Notes under the pieces: model-generated
What the model saw: the letters and a program-made list of their open reading frames with translations, nothing else
Databases searched by the model: none
Told to the model about the DNA's origin: nothing
DNA from: Undibacterium pigrum
Lineage (GTDB): Bacteria; Pseudomonadota; Gammaproteobacteria; Burkholderiales; Burkholderiaceae_D
Assembly (NCBI RefSeq): GCF_003201815.1
Contig: NZ_QJKB01000001.1
Span: 434,001-498,000, forward strand
DNA length: 64,000 nucleotides
Direction: 5' to 3'
Shown here: piece by piece, positions 35,257 to 43,603 of the stretch
Layout of the letters: every line of letters starts with the position of its first letter
How positions within the stretch are numbered: the stretch's first letter is position 1
Made by a program: the position numbers and the translations under genes

Positions 35257-38200
35257 ATGCGTGTGTCAAAACTGTTGCCGCTGGCCTGGGCTGTCATGCT
35301 GTGCTTGCCTGCGCTGGCCGCTGAGCCAGCCACCAAGCCGGATGCAGAAAAAAAGAAATGGGATGTCAATCATCCACCAGGTGAAAGCAAAACAGTCAAT
35401 ATTGACACTCGCACTGGTACCTGGATGAGTGTGGACGTTAGCCCAGATGGCAAACAACTCGTGTTTGACCTGCTCGGCGATTTATATACGTTACCCATCG
35501 CAGGCGGTGAAGCCAAGGCCCTGACACACTCCATCGCCTGGGAAATGCAGGCGCGTTTCTCACCGGATGGCAAACAGATCGCCTATATGTCTGATGCGGG
35601 TGGGGGCGATAATGTCTGGGTCATGAATGTCGACGGCAGCAATGCGCATGCAGTCAGCAAAGAAGACTTCCGCCTCTTGAATAATCCCGTCTGGCACCCG
35701 AATGGCCAGTACATCGCCGCACGCAAGCACTATACCGGCACTCGCTCACTGGGTTCTGGTGAAATCTGGCTGTACCACCAGATCGGTGGCACAGGCGTGC
35801 AATTAAATGAAAAGCCAAACTGGCAAAAAGACCTGGGTGAACCGGCATTTTCGCCAGATGGCCGTTATGTCTATTATTCGCAAGACACAACGCCAGGCAC
35901 GTCCTTTGAATACAATAAAAATTCCAACGGACAGATTTATCAGATTTTCCGCCGTGACCTGCAAGATGGCAAGGTCAAAGCCTTCGTCAGTGGCCCTGGT
36001 GGGGCAGTACGTCCAGTACCTTCTCCAGATGGCAAATACCTGGCTTTCGTGCGTCGCATCCGCAACCAGTCAGCCTTGTTTCTGAAAAATTTGCAGACTG
36101 GTGAAGAAACAGCAGCATGGCCAGAGCTGGAGCGTGACATGCAAGAGGCCTGGGCTATACAAGGCGTGTATCCAGCCTTTGCCTGGATGCCTGGCAGCAA
36201 AGAAATTGTGGTCTGGGCCAAGGGCAAACTATGGCGTCTTGACCCATTCAGCCGCAAGGCGGTAGATATCCCCTTCCATGTGCAAGACACCAGGGAAGTT
36301 CGCAGCGCCTTGCGCTTCCCGCAAGAAGTCGCGCCGGATCAGTTCGAGGTTCATCAGTTACGCTGGGTGAATGTCGCACCGCAGGGGGATAAAGTCGTCT
36401 ACTCGGCGTTGGGGCATATTTATGTCAAGGACCTGCCAAATGGCACGCCACGCCGTTTGACTACGCAAAGCACACATTTTGAATTCTTCCCCAGCTTTTC
36501 ACGCGATGGCAAATCTGTGGTGTTCAGTAGCTGGAATGATGAAAAACTCGGCGCTGTCAGAACAGTAGATCTTGCCAGCGGCAAGGAAACCATAGTGACC
36601 AAGGCACCTGGCAAATACCTGCAGGCGCGTTTTTCACCTGACGGCAAGCAAGTCGCTTATGTCAAAGCCAAGGGTGGTTACCTCACTACGCCCTGGCATG
36701 GCATGGAAACTGGCGTATTCCTGGCAAATGCAGATGGTAAATCCGAACCGCGCCTGTTGACGGAGGAGGGCGGTTCGCCGCAATTTGGCAAGGATGGTCA
36801 GGCAGTGTACGTCACCCGTACACAATATACCGGTGAAGTTGACTGGACTACTTCACTGGTACGAGTGCCTCTGGACGGCAAGCCTGAGCAGCCAGTCGCA
36901 AAAAGTGAATTTGCCGGTGAATTTGCGATTTCGCCAGATGGTGAATGGCTGGCTTTTGGCGAACGATATCACGCCTATGTGACTCCATTGCCGCTGGCTG
37001 GCAAGGCAGTCACCATAGGACAGAAAATGGATGCGCTGCCTGTCAAACAACTGGACGTGAATGCCGGTCAATACCTGCACTGGTCTGGCGACAGCAAACG
37101 TATCAACTTCTCTCTGGGCGATGAATTATTCAGCCGTGAATTGAAAGATGCTTTTGCTTTCGTGCCGGGCGCACCTGCTGAGTTACCTAAACCGGTAGAG
37201 CAGGGGCAAAAGATAGGCTTCCGCCAGGCGGCTGACAAACCGAATGGCTATACAGTCATATCCGGTGCCAGAATCGTCACCATGAAAGGCGAAGAAGTCA
37301 TAGAAGATGGTCGTATCGTCGTCAAGGATAACCGCATCGTCAGCGTCGGTAAATCTGCCGATGTGGCGATACCTAAAGGTGCAAGCCAGATTGATGCCAA
37401 AGGCAAAACCATTTTGCCCGGCCTGGTTGATGTGCACTGGCATGGCAGCATGGGTGAGAGTGGTATCATCCCGCAGCAAAGCTGGGTGAATTATGCTTCG
37501 CTGGCTTTTGGTGTGACGACCATCCATGATCCATCGAATGATACTGGCGAAATCTTCACGCAAAGTGAATTGCAAAGAGCAGGACAAGTGCTGGGCCCAC
37601 GCATCTACTCTACCGGCACTATCCTCTACGGTGCCAAAGGCAATTTCGCCGCTATCGTGAATAATCTCGATGATGCCTTGACGCATTTGAAACGCCTCAA
37701 AGCAGCGGGCGCGATTTCAGTCAAGAGCTACAACCAGCCAAGGCGTGAGCAACGCCAGCAAGTGCTGGAGGCGGCACGCCAGACGCAAATGATGGTGGTG
37801 CCAGAAGGTGGTTCGCTGTTCCAGACCAATATGAGCATGGTAGTCGATGGCCACACTGGCGTAGAGCATGCCTTGCCAGTTGAAAAAGTGTACGACGACG
37901 TCAAACAACTCTGGTCTCAAACGCAGGTCGGTTATACCCCGACGCTGGGGGTCGCCTACGGTGGCCTTGATGGTGAGCATTACTGGTATGCCCGCACGGA
38001 TGTCTGGAAACATCCTCTGCTGAGTAAATATGTGCCACGTTCCATCTTGGAGCCACGTAGTGTCAGGCGTGAAACCGCGCCGGAAGAAGACTTCAATGTC
38101 ATCAAGGTGGCGCAGACGGCAACGGCCTTGCAACGTGCTGGTGTTCCCGTCAATCTGGGCGCACATGGCCAGCGTGAAGGCTTGGCAGCTCACTGGGAAT

Positions 38201-38529
38201 TGTGGACCCTGGTCAAAGGCGGCATGACACCGATGGAAGCGATACGCAGCGGTACCATCAATGGTGCGCGTTATCTGGGCATGGATAAGGACATAGGTTC
38301 TCTGGAAGTCGGCAAACTGGCGGACCTGATGATTATTGATGGTGATGTCCTCAAAGACATACGGCAATCAGATAAGCTCAGCCATGTCATGCTGAACGGG
38401 CGCTTGTATGAATCTGCTACTTTGAATGAAGTGGGTAAAACCAAAAAAGTGCGTAAGGCTTTCTTTTTTGAAGGCAAGGGCGGTGGTGAAATGCCAATAG
38501 AGGCCGATGAGCATGCACACGGCCACTAA
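35257..38529 (+). CDS. exported amidohydrolase with N-terminal WD40-like (TolB-type) beta-propeller
   Basis: This is a 1090-residue two-part protein with a signal peptide (LLPLAWAVMLCLPALAAEP). Residues about 40-680 form repeated TolB/PD40 propeller blades, each with an SPDGKQ-type turn (for example VSPDGKQLVFDLLGDLYTLP and FSPDGKQIAYMSDAGG). Residues about 700-1060 form an amidohydrolase metal-dependent domain: entry strand KTILPGLVDVHWHGS with the HxH pair, the Lys in AISVKSYNQP, His in VDGHTGVEHALP and NLGAHGQREG, and the closing SLEVGKLADLMIIDGDVL. The C terminus is His-rich (DEHAHGH). It probably acts in the periplasm on a cyclic amide or peptide; the substrate is not known. AAGGGGG lies before the ATG at 35257; the extension to 35128 is rejected. 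A terminator follows. Confidence 0.88.
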   Translation: MRVSKLLPLAWAVMLCLPALAAEPATKPDAEKKKWDVNHPPGESKTVNIDTRTGTWMSVDVSPDGKQLVFDLLGDLYTLPIAGGEAKALTHSIAWEMQARFSPDGKQIAYMSDAGGGDNVWVMNVDGSNAHAVSKEDFRLLNNPVWHPNGQYIAARKHYTGTRSLGSGEIWLYHQIGGTGVQLNEKPNWQKDLGEPAFSPDGRYVYYSQDTTPGTSFEYNKNSNGQIYQIFRRDLQDGKVKAFVSGPGGAVRPVPSPDGKYLAFVRRIRNQSALFLKNLQTGEETAAWPELERDMQEAWAIQGVYPAFAWMPGSKEIVVWAKGKLWRLDPFSRKAVDIPFHVQDTREVRSALRFPQEVAPDQFEVHQLRWVNVAPQGDKVVYSALGHIYVKDLPNGTPRRLTTQSTHFEFFPSFSRDGKSVVFSSWNDEKLGAVRTVDLASGKETIVTKAPGKYLQARFSPDGKQVAYVKAKGGYLTTPWHGMETGVFLANADGKSEPRLLTEEGGSPQFGKDGQAVYVTRTQYTGEVDWTTSLVRVPLDGKPEQPVAKSEFAGEFAISPDGEWLAFGERYHAYVTPLPLAGKAVTIGQKMDALPVKQLDVNAGQYLHWSGDSKRINFSLGDELFSRELKDAFAFVPGAPAELPKPVEQGQKIGFRQAADKPNGYTVISGARIVTMKGEEVIEDGRIVVKDNRIVSVGKSADVAIPKGASQIDAKGKTILPGLVDVHWHGSMGESGIIPQQSWVNYASLAFGVTTIHDPSNDTGEIFTQSELQRAGQVLGPRIYSTGTILYGAKGNFAAIVNNLDDALTHLKRLKAAGAISVKSYNQPRREQRQQVLEAARQTQMMVVPEGGSLFQTNMSMVVDGHTGVEHALPVEKVYDDVKQLWSQTQVGYTPTLGVAYGGLDGEHYWYARTDVWKHPLLSKYVPRSILEPRSVRRETAPEEDFNVIKVAQTATALQRAGVPVNLGAHGQREGLAAHWELWTLVKGGMTPMEAIRSGTINGARYLGMDKDIGSLEVGKLADLMIIDGDVLKDIRQSDKLSHVMLNGRLYESATLNEVGKTKKVRKAFFFEGKGGGEMPIEADEHAHGH

Positions 38530-38559
38530 TGCCTGAATAAGCTACTCAGGGTAATGAAG

Positions 38560-38590
38560 AATGCAGCTATTGAAAAATAGCTGCATTTTT
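38560..38590 (+). terminator. Rho-independent terminator after the amidohydrolase
   Basis: AATGCAGCTATT pairs perfectly with AATAGCTGCATT around GAAA and is followed by a T-run. It lies 30 bases after the stop codon. Confidence 0.9.
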
Positions 38591-38682
38591 TACATCTTCT
38601 CACAGTCAAGATATACAGTTTCTTATAACGATTAAAGCGACCTGTATCCTAAGTTACTGGTGGCATGTGTCACAATAGAGGC

Positions 38683-38712
38683 TTGACGCATTAGTCTGGT
38701 GCATTTTATATT
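38683..38712 (+). promoter_or_regulatory. sigma-70 promoter of the aromatic aminotransferase gene
   Basis: TTGACG (38683-38688) and TATATT (38707-38712) are separated by 18 bases. Transcription would begin near 38719, about 60 bases before the ATG at 38780. Confidence 0.55.
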
Positions 38713-38779
38713 GCTTTAATGATATTTAATTGCCAGCTTTGCAGCCTTGATTCTATGTCCAACCATCTGGAGTTCTATC

Positions 38780-39973
38780 ATGTTTCAGCACGTCGAAGCC
38801 TATCCTGGCGATCCTATCTTGTCTTTGAACGAGGCCTTTGGTAAAGACCCTCGCACCAACAAGATCAATTTGTCTATCGGTATTTATTTTGACGATGCTG
38901 GCAAGATTCCCATGTTGCCATCGGTACGCGCAGCGGAACACAAGGTTGTAGCAGATGCAGGCGCACGTCCTTATCTGCCGATGGAGGGCGCAGCAAATTT
39001 CCGCACAGCAGTGCAGGAGCTTTTGTTTGGTGCAGACAGCGCAGCAGTTAAAGCTGGCCGCGTCGTCACTATCCAGGCTGTCGGTTCCAGCGGTGGCCTC
39101 AAGGTTGGCGGTGATTTCATCAAGCGTTATTTCCCGACATCGACCATGCTGGTCAGCGATCCTACCTGGGATAACCATAAGGCTGTGTTCGAAGGTTGCG
39201 GTCTGACTGTCAAAACCTATCCTTACTATGATGCTGCAACTGGTGGCTTGCGTTTTGATGCCATGATAGAAGCATTGAAATCCGCAGAAAAGAAAAGCAT
39301 TGTCCTGCTGCATGCCTGCTGCCACAACCCTACAGGTGTAGATCTGACGCAAGAGCAGTGGCAACAACTGGTGCCGGTATTGAAAGAACGTGAACTGATC
39401 GCTTTCCTTGATCTGGCTTACCAGGGCTATGGCGACGGTATCGTGGAAGATGCTTACGCAGTACGCCTGCTGGCTGACCAGGGTTTGAGCTTCTTTGTTG
39501 CCAACTCCTTCTCCAAGAGCATGAGCCTGTACGGCGAACGTTGCGGTGCTCTGAGTGTGGTTTGCCCTGACGCAGCACAGGCAGTCAATGTACTGGGCCA
39601 GATGAAGGCAACGATACGCCGCAACTACTCCAATCCACCGCTGCATGGTGGTCAGTTAGTAGCCCGCGTACTGAGCGACCCTGAACTCCGCCCTATGTGG
39701 GAAGCAGAAGTCGTTGCCATGCGCGACCGAATCCAGTTGATGCGCCGTAAATTGCATGATGTGCTGGCTGCAAAATTGCCAGGCCGTGATTTCAGCTATT
39801 TCCTGACGCAACGCGGCATGTTCAGCTACACGGGTTTGACTGCTGAGCAGTGTGATCGCCTGAAAGAAGAGTTCGGCGTTTATCTGGTCCGTTCTGGTCG
39901 TATGTGTATCGCCGGTTTGAATACTGGCAATGTTGAAGCAACTGCGAATGCAATCGCGGCTGTTTTAGGCTGA
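38780..39973 (+). CDS. aromatic/aspartate aminotransferase
   Basis: This 397-residue class I PLP aminotransferase belongs to the AspC/TyrB group. It starts MFQHVEAYPGDPILSLNEAF, contains VGSSGGLKVGGDFI, the CCHNPTGVDLTQEQW stretch, the Schiff-base Lys in NSFSKSMSLYGERCGAL, and the substrate-binding Arg near LVRSGRMCIAGLN. It exchanges amino groups between aspartate or aromatic amino acids and 2-oxoglutarate. GGAG lies eight bases before 38780, so the upstream frame to 38747 is rejected. It is a single gene with its own promoter and a downstream hairpin; the sequence does not decide between aspartate and tyrosine preference. Confidence 0.92.
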   Translation: MFQHVEAYPGDPILSLNEAFGKDPRTNKINLSIGIYFDDAGKIPMLPSVRAAEHKVVADAGARPYLPMEGAANFRTAVQELLFGADSAAVKAGRVVTIQAVGSSGGLKVGGDFIKRYFPTSTMLVSDPTWDNHKAVFEGCGLTVKTYPYYDAATGGLRFDAMIEALKSAEKKSIVLLHACCHNPTGVDLTQEQWQQLVPVLKERELIAFLDLAYQGYGDGIVEDAYAVRLLADQGLSFFVANSFSKSMSLYGERCGALSVVCPDAAQAVNVLGQMKATIRRNYSNPPLHGGQLVARVLSDPELRPMWEAEVVAMRDRIQLMRRKLHDVLAAKLPGRDFSYFLTQRGMFSYTGLTAEQCDRLKEEFGVYLVRSGRMCIAGLNTGNVEATANAIAAVLG

Positions 39974-39981
39974 TTGTCATT

Positions 39982-40015
39982 GTCCCTGCCAGCATACCTT
40001 GCGGGCAGGGACTTT
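39982..40015 (+). terminator. probable terminator after the aminotransferase
   Basis: GTCCCTGCC pairs with GGCAGGGAC around a 13-base loop, followed by a short T-run, nine bases after the stop codon. Confidence 0.65.
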
Positions 40016-40032
40016 CATCGTTGTGGTTTTAT

Positions 40033-40509
40033 ATGAAAAATAGCTGTCTGTTATCTTTGCTGGTATTTTTTAGCGCAAATGTTTCTTCTGCTGAGCTGGT
40101 TTATAAAACCTATGTGAATGGACGATATGGTTTTTCTATAGATTATCCAGATTACCTTATCCCGCAAGGTGAAGCTGCTAATGGTGACGGACAGGTATTT
40201 TTGTCCAAAGATGGCGAGGCTGAATTGCGCGTTTATGCCAGAGCCTGCATAGATGACTGGGATACAACGCCCGCAGAATTTCTTAAAAAAGCTGAAACAG
40301 AAAAAGTGAAAGAAGGCAGGGTAATTTCTTATCGCGCCAAAGGAAAAGGCTTTGCCGTTGTCTCCGGCACCAAAGGTAAGCAGATTTTCTACGATAAATT
40401 ACTGACGACTGGTAACTGGTGTACTTTCTTTCAATGGAATTACGCAGCCAGCAATAAAGAAAAATACGATGAAGCAACCAGACTCATCGCAAATTCTTTC
40501 AAACCCTGA
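40033..40509 (+). CDS. small exported protein of unknown function
   Basis: I do not recognise this 158-residue protein. It has a signal peptide (SCLLSLLVFFSANVSSAEL) and then a compact domain beginning YVNGRYGFSIDYPDYLIPQG, a beta-rich opening seen in many small exported proteins of unknown function. The body has KGKGFAVVSGTKGKQIFYDKLL and ends with EATRLIANSFKP. Two Cys (in RACIDDW and GNWCTFF) could form a disulfide. The ATG at 40033 gives the signal peptide; the longer frame starts with TTG and has no support. It is flanked by hairpins on both sides and stands alone. Confidence 0.7.
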   Translation: MKNSCLLSLLVFFSANVSSAELVYKTYVNGRYGFSIDYPDYLIPQGEAANGDGQVFLSKDGEAELRVYARACIDDWDTTPAEFLKKAETEKVKEGRVISYRAKGKGFAVVSGTKGKQIFYDKLLTTGNWCTFFQWNYAASNKEKYDEATRLIANSFKP

Positions 40510-40555
40510 TTTTTCTATGATGTAGTCGCAGCTCTTTTGTGTGCTGCAATTTGCC

Positions 40556-40578
40556 GGGCGACCAATCTTGTGTCGCCC
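40556..40578. terminator. hairpin between convergent genes
   Basis: GGGCGAC pairs with GTCGCCC around a nine-base loop between two convergent stop codons. There is no T-run on either side, so it is at best a weak bidirectional terminator. Confidence 0.4.
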
Positions 40579-40585
40579 ATTCATG

Positions 40586-41170
40586 TCAGAAGTTCTTAAC
40601 TTGCCTTACTGATGCTAACAAAGGCAAGCTGCATGCATTTTGATTGCATCCCGTAGTTTGTGCAGTTTTTTCCTTATCCATAATGACGGGCGTTTCTGTC
40701 GCGACCGTTTCTGCCACCAACTGACCCAGCATGCTGCCCAATTTAAGATCATCAATGTGACCAAAGTGATGAAATCTGATACGCCCCTGCCGGTCTATGA
40801 GTAACACGCTTGGTGTGCCGCGCAAGCCATATTTCTGCATGCTTAAAGGTATTCCATTGACAGGATCTGGCATGTCGATAGCAATCGGGAAGCGCAAACG
40901 ATATTCGTGGATAAAAGCTTTTAAGGCTTCCTTACCCATCGCATGATGATGCTCAAATACGGTGTGCAATCCTATAACAGCAAGATCTTGTTGCGAAAAT
41001 GCATTCCTTACTGCGCTTGCCTGCGGTAAGCCATGTGTGACGCAGGCAGGGCATAGCATTTGAAAACTATGCAGAAATACGACCTTGCCGCGTAAAGACT
41101 GTAAGCTGATAGCTGTATCAGTATTGAGCCAATCTGAAGTAATGAGTTCAGGTGCGACGCTGTTGATCAT
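40586..41170 (-). CDS. redoxin-family (thioredoxin-like) protein with CPAC motif
   Basis: This is a 194-residue thioredoxin-fold protein of the AlkyI hydroperoxide/TlpA-redoxin type. The active-site motif is QMLCPACVTHGLP (CPAC), followed by VIGLHTVFEHH, and the cis-Pro region is GTPSVLLIDRQGRIRFHHFG. No signal peptide is present, so it is probably cytoplasmic. The C-terminal tail has two more Cys (GCNQNACSLP). The ATG at 41170 has GGAG six bases upstream and is preferred over 41182. It is the last gene of a MarR-controlled group with an AhpD-like protein, which suggests peroxide or electrophile defence. Confidence 0.82.
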   Translation of the reverse strand: MINSVAPELITSDWLNTDTAISLQSLRGKVVFLHSFQMLCPACVTHGLPQASAVRNAFSQQDLAVIGLHTVFEHHHAMGKEALKAFIHEYRLRFPIAIDMPDPVNGIPLSMQKYGLRGTPSVLLIDRQGRIRFHHFGHIDDLKLGSMLGQLVAETVATETPVIMDKEKTAQTTGCNQNACSLPLLASVRQVKNF

Positions 41171-41212
41171 GGACATCTCCATTTTCCTTTTTATTTGAAT
41201 TTATCTGAGCAG

Positions 41213-41232
41213 GGTGCGGAGTTATCCGCACC
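41213..41232 (-). other. intercistronic stem-loop
   Basis: GGTGCGGA pairs with TCCGCACC around GTTA between the AhpD-like gene and the redoxin gene. It lacks a T-run in the direction of transcription, so an mRNA-processing or stability role is likelier than termination. Confidence 0.45.
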
Positions 41233-41245
41233 TTGAAAAAACGGA

Positions 41246-41797
41246 TTAATTCTTGTTGGCTGCGTTCAGTTTGATTTTGGGGAAATCAACCGGCACGTCC
41301 AGTGCCACATTGATATAGTTGGTGTACAGATTGAGAGCAATGTGGGCCATGATTTCAACGATGTGTTCATCGTCATAACCATGTGACCGCAAGGCTTCCA
41401 CATCATCTTTATTGATTTGCGCCCGCTGGGTAACTACCTTCAGTGCAAATTTCAATGCTGCATCAGTTTTCGCATCATCTGAATTGCCTGACTGTGCTGC
41501 TGCCATTTCTGCGCTGCTGGCACCTGCTTTTTGTCCCAATAGGGTATGTGCTGCCAGGCAGTATTCGCATTGATTCTGGTTTGCTATGGCAACTGCAATT
41601 TGTTCTCCCAGTTTTGCTGGAATGACGCCGTTACCGAGCGCCGCAAATGCAGACCACATGCTGTTAAGAGCTGCAGTAGAGTTCGCGACAGCGCGGAACA
41701 TATTTGGCGTAGCGCCAAAGGCAGTATTGATGTCATTCAAAATGGCGTGACGTGTACCTGATGTTTCTTTGAAATTGATGAGTTGAACATGAGACAT
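41246..41797 (-). CDS. carboxymuconolactone decarboxylase / AhpD-like protein
   Basis: This 183-residue all-helical protein belongs to the carboxymuconolactone decarboxylase/AhpD family. The conserved motif is ANQNQCEYCLAAHTLLGQKAG, with the CxxC pair and the His six positions from the first Cys as in AhpD-type peroxidase-linked disulfide reductases; the closing segment is VEIMAHIALNLYTNYINVALDVPVDFP. It has no signal peptide. Its neighbours, a redoxin and a MarR regulator with extra cysteines, support a thiol-redox role instead of a decarboxylase role. Confidence 0.87.
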   Translation of the reverse strand: MSHVQLINFKETSGTRHAILNDINTAFGATPNMFRAVANSTAALNSMWSAFAALGNGVIPAKLGEQIAVAIANQNQCEYCLAAHTLLGQKAGASSAEMAAAQSGNSDDAKTDAALKFALKVVTQRAQINKDDVEALRSHGYDDEHIVEIMAHIALNLYTNYINVALDVPVDFPKIKLNAANKN

Positions 41798-41827
41798 GGT
41801 GATTCCTTTCGGGTTTGCGATGCTGGA

Positions 41828-42598
41828 TTACTGATTGAATTTACCTGGCAGGCTTAGATTGCCTGAGGCGACTTTGAAAACATTGGAGACGCAAAGTAAC
41901 GGAGCATGGACACTGGCATTGACACGCAGGGCAGCAGTGACGCCATCAAAACCAGCAGATTGAATGCTGGCTATATCATCAAAGGGCACGCGCACTTCCA
42001 GTGTCTTGCCTTTGAAAGTCGGGCTCCAGCCAGGGCTGTCTATGAGTATCGGCAAGCCTGGCCAGGTTTTGGGCAAACGGGGTTTGCTACCCTCTGGTAT
42101 ATCAACCACCTTCAGCGCATCTTTGCCGCAGGCCTGGTCGGGCTGCAAGACTACCCAGTGTGAGTGCCAGACATTGCCATCATTATTGGGATTACCATCG
42201 CCGTTTTCATCAAACAACGGGGTGTCGTCAAAGTCAGGGTGGGAGGTGACAGCAAAAGCCAGGATGCCACTTTTAGGCTCGAAACCGACTACGGATGGGT
42301 CCAGGGTGGTTGGCCACACATAAGAGAAAACAGAGCTGCCCGCCAGCTTGCCTGATTTGGCTGGCCTGGTCTTGCCAGCCTTGCCTGAGACGGCAATATG
42401 AAAAATTGCGACATTGCCTTCAGTTGTGATCTTAGTATGGAAAATATCAAAGTCGGGTTTGATCTTGCTGCTGGCTTCAGTTTGTATGCCACCATGATGT
42501 GCGTGATCATGAGCTGCTGCCCATTGCGTTGCGCTTCCCATGGTCAGGCTGACGCCAAGACCAAGATTGAGGCAGAGTTTTTTGTATCTGTGTTTCAT
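41828..42598 (-). CDS. exported protein of unknown function, first gene of the MarR-controlled group
   Basis: I do not recognise this 256-residue protein. It has a signal peptide (LCLNLGLGVSLTMGSATQWAAAH) followed by a His-rich stretch (HDHAHHGG) at the mature N terminus. The body has a calcium-loop-like segment DENGDGNPNNDGN and a WHSHWVVL motif that could bind metal. Two Cys lie far apart (QACGKDAL and LLCVSNVF). It is probably periplasmic. A copy of the duplicated operator lies 118-134 bases upstream of its ATG, and two redox genes follow on the same strand. Confidence 0.7.
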   Translation of the reverse strand: MKHRYKKLCLNLGLGVSLTMGSATQWAAAHDHAHHGGIQTEASSKIKPDFDIFHTKITTEGNVAIFHIAVSGKAGKTRPAKSGKLAGSSVFSYVWPTTLDPSVVGFEPKSGILAFAVTSHPDFDDTPLFDENGDGNPNNDGNVWHSHWVVLQPDQACGKDALKVVDIPEGSKPRLPKTWPGLPILIDSPGWSPTFKGKTLEVRVPFDDIASIQSAGFDGVTAALRVNASVHAPLLCVSNVFKVASGNLSLPGKFNQ

Positions 42599-42714
42599 GT
42601 TTATCTTTCAAATGTCATGTGACGGTTCTGTTTATTGCCGCGCATTGCCAGGCTAATTTTTATGCGCGTACTACTCAAATCCGATGCAAGAACCACAGCA
42701 TCAAATATTATTGA

Positions 42715-42732
42715 TAGGAGTCCTAATTAAAT
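42715..42732. promoter_or_regulatory. MarR-type operator, copy 1 (redox operon promoter)
   Basis: The perfect 11-base palindrome TAGGAGTCCTA (42715-42725) begins the 17-base block AGGAGTCCTAATTAAAT (42716-42732). The same 17 bases recur in the MarR gene promoter about 780 bases away, also in an intergenic region. Identity over 17 bases in two promoters around one regulator gene points to a real operator. Confidence 0.7.
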
Positions 42733-42803
42733 AAGTTAAAAAAATAGGCAATCTGCCTTGGCTAACTCATCTTCAACTATTCCATTCTTATTTATTTCGG
42801 TTT

Positions 42804-43463
42804 TTATTTCATTTCTATTTTTTTCCAGTTACTGCGAATGGTGTTGCTTGCCGTTTGTTGATGTTCTGGACAATCCAGACGCAATTGCTCTTTGCGTAAA
42901 GGGGCATTCACCAGCGCACAATGGTGGGGTGCCAGTGCATCGTCGTGTCTATCCGGCATGAAGTGCGCACAAGTGACACAGGCGCGTATATCCGGGAAAT
43001 GCTCGGCTTGCTGCAATTTGCCTATCAGGTTTAGCAGGCTGGTAAAAGTTTTCTCTTGTGCTGCAGGTGACAATTGCGCTATGGCCTCGCTGGCAAAACC
43101 GGTTGCACCAGCTATTTTTTTGACCAGTGCATGACCATCAGCAGTGAGCCTCAAGGCGATAGCGCGACCATCGTCTGGTGCACGGGCTTTTTCTACCAAG
43201 CCTTTGGCAGTCAATGAACTTACCGAGTCACTGGCGCTGGCCGTGCTGACGCCCAATTGCTCGGCTATCCATGACAGCCTGACAGCATCCTTGCGAGCAG
43301 CCAGCATGTCTATGATATCGACTTGGGTAGGGTTCAAACCTTCAGATGTGGCGAATTGCCAGGTGCCCGAGCGTAATACGCCAGCAATTTTGGCAATCGC
43401 ATCCAGTATGCGTTCACTGGTTGCTGGCGTTTCTTCCCAAGGATGGCTGGCTGGCTTTTTCAT
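42804..43463 (-). CDS. MarR-family regulator with a C-terminal Cys/His cluster
   Basis: This is a 219-residue MarR-type regulator. The winged-HTH region (about 30-130) contains TQVDIIDMLAARKDAVRLSWIAEQLGVSTASASDSVSSLTAKGL and the wing DDGRAIALRLTADG. Beyond the usual family end (about 150 residues) lies a C-terminal extension with CVTCAHF, PHHCALV and LDCPEH. These four Cys and several His could hold a metal or act as a redox switch. The start at 43463 is an ATG; a TTG six codons earlier is less likely. The two shared operators suggest control of its own gene and of the redox operon next door. Confidence 0.87.
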   Translation of the reverse strand: MKKPASHPWEETPATSERILDAIAKIAGVLRSGTWQFATSEGLNPTQVDIIDMLAARKDAVRLSWIAEQLGVSTASASDSVSSLTAKGLVEKARAPDDGRAIALRLTADGHALVKKIAGATGFASEAIAQLSPAAQEKTFTSLLNLIGKLQQAEHFPDIRACVTCAHFMPDRHDDALAPHHCALVNAPLRKEQLRLDCPEHQQTASNTIRSNWKKIEMK

Positions 43464-43497
43464 GTGGGCATTATGGCGCAATAAAATAGATATGTAA

Positions 43498-43514
43498 AGG
43501 AGTCCTAATTAAAT
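43498..43514. promoter_or_regulatory. MarR-type operator, copy 2 (marR-like gene promoter)
   Basis: AGGAGTCCTAATTAAAT lies 35-51 bases upstream of the MarR ATG and is identical to the block upstream of the exported-protein gene. AGGAGTCCT is a palindrome. Its position suggests autorepression. Confidence 0.7.
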
Positions 43515-43603
43515 TGTTTATGCTTAGTTTTATTGTAGATTTACCTGCTTCTATGATTGGGTTTTATCAGTGCAGTTGAAGCAGGACGAAGCCGGTGCTG
43601 AAA

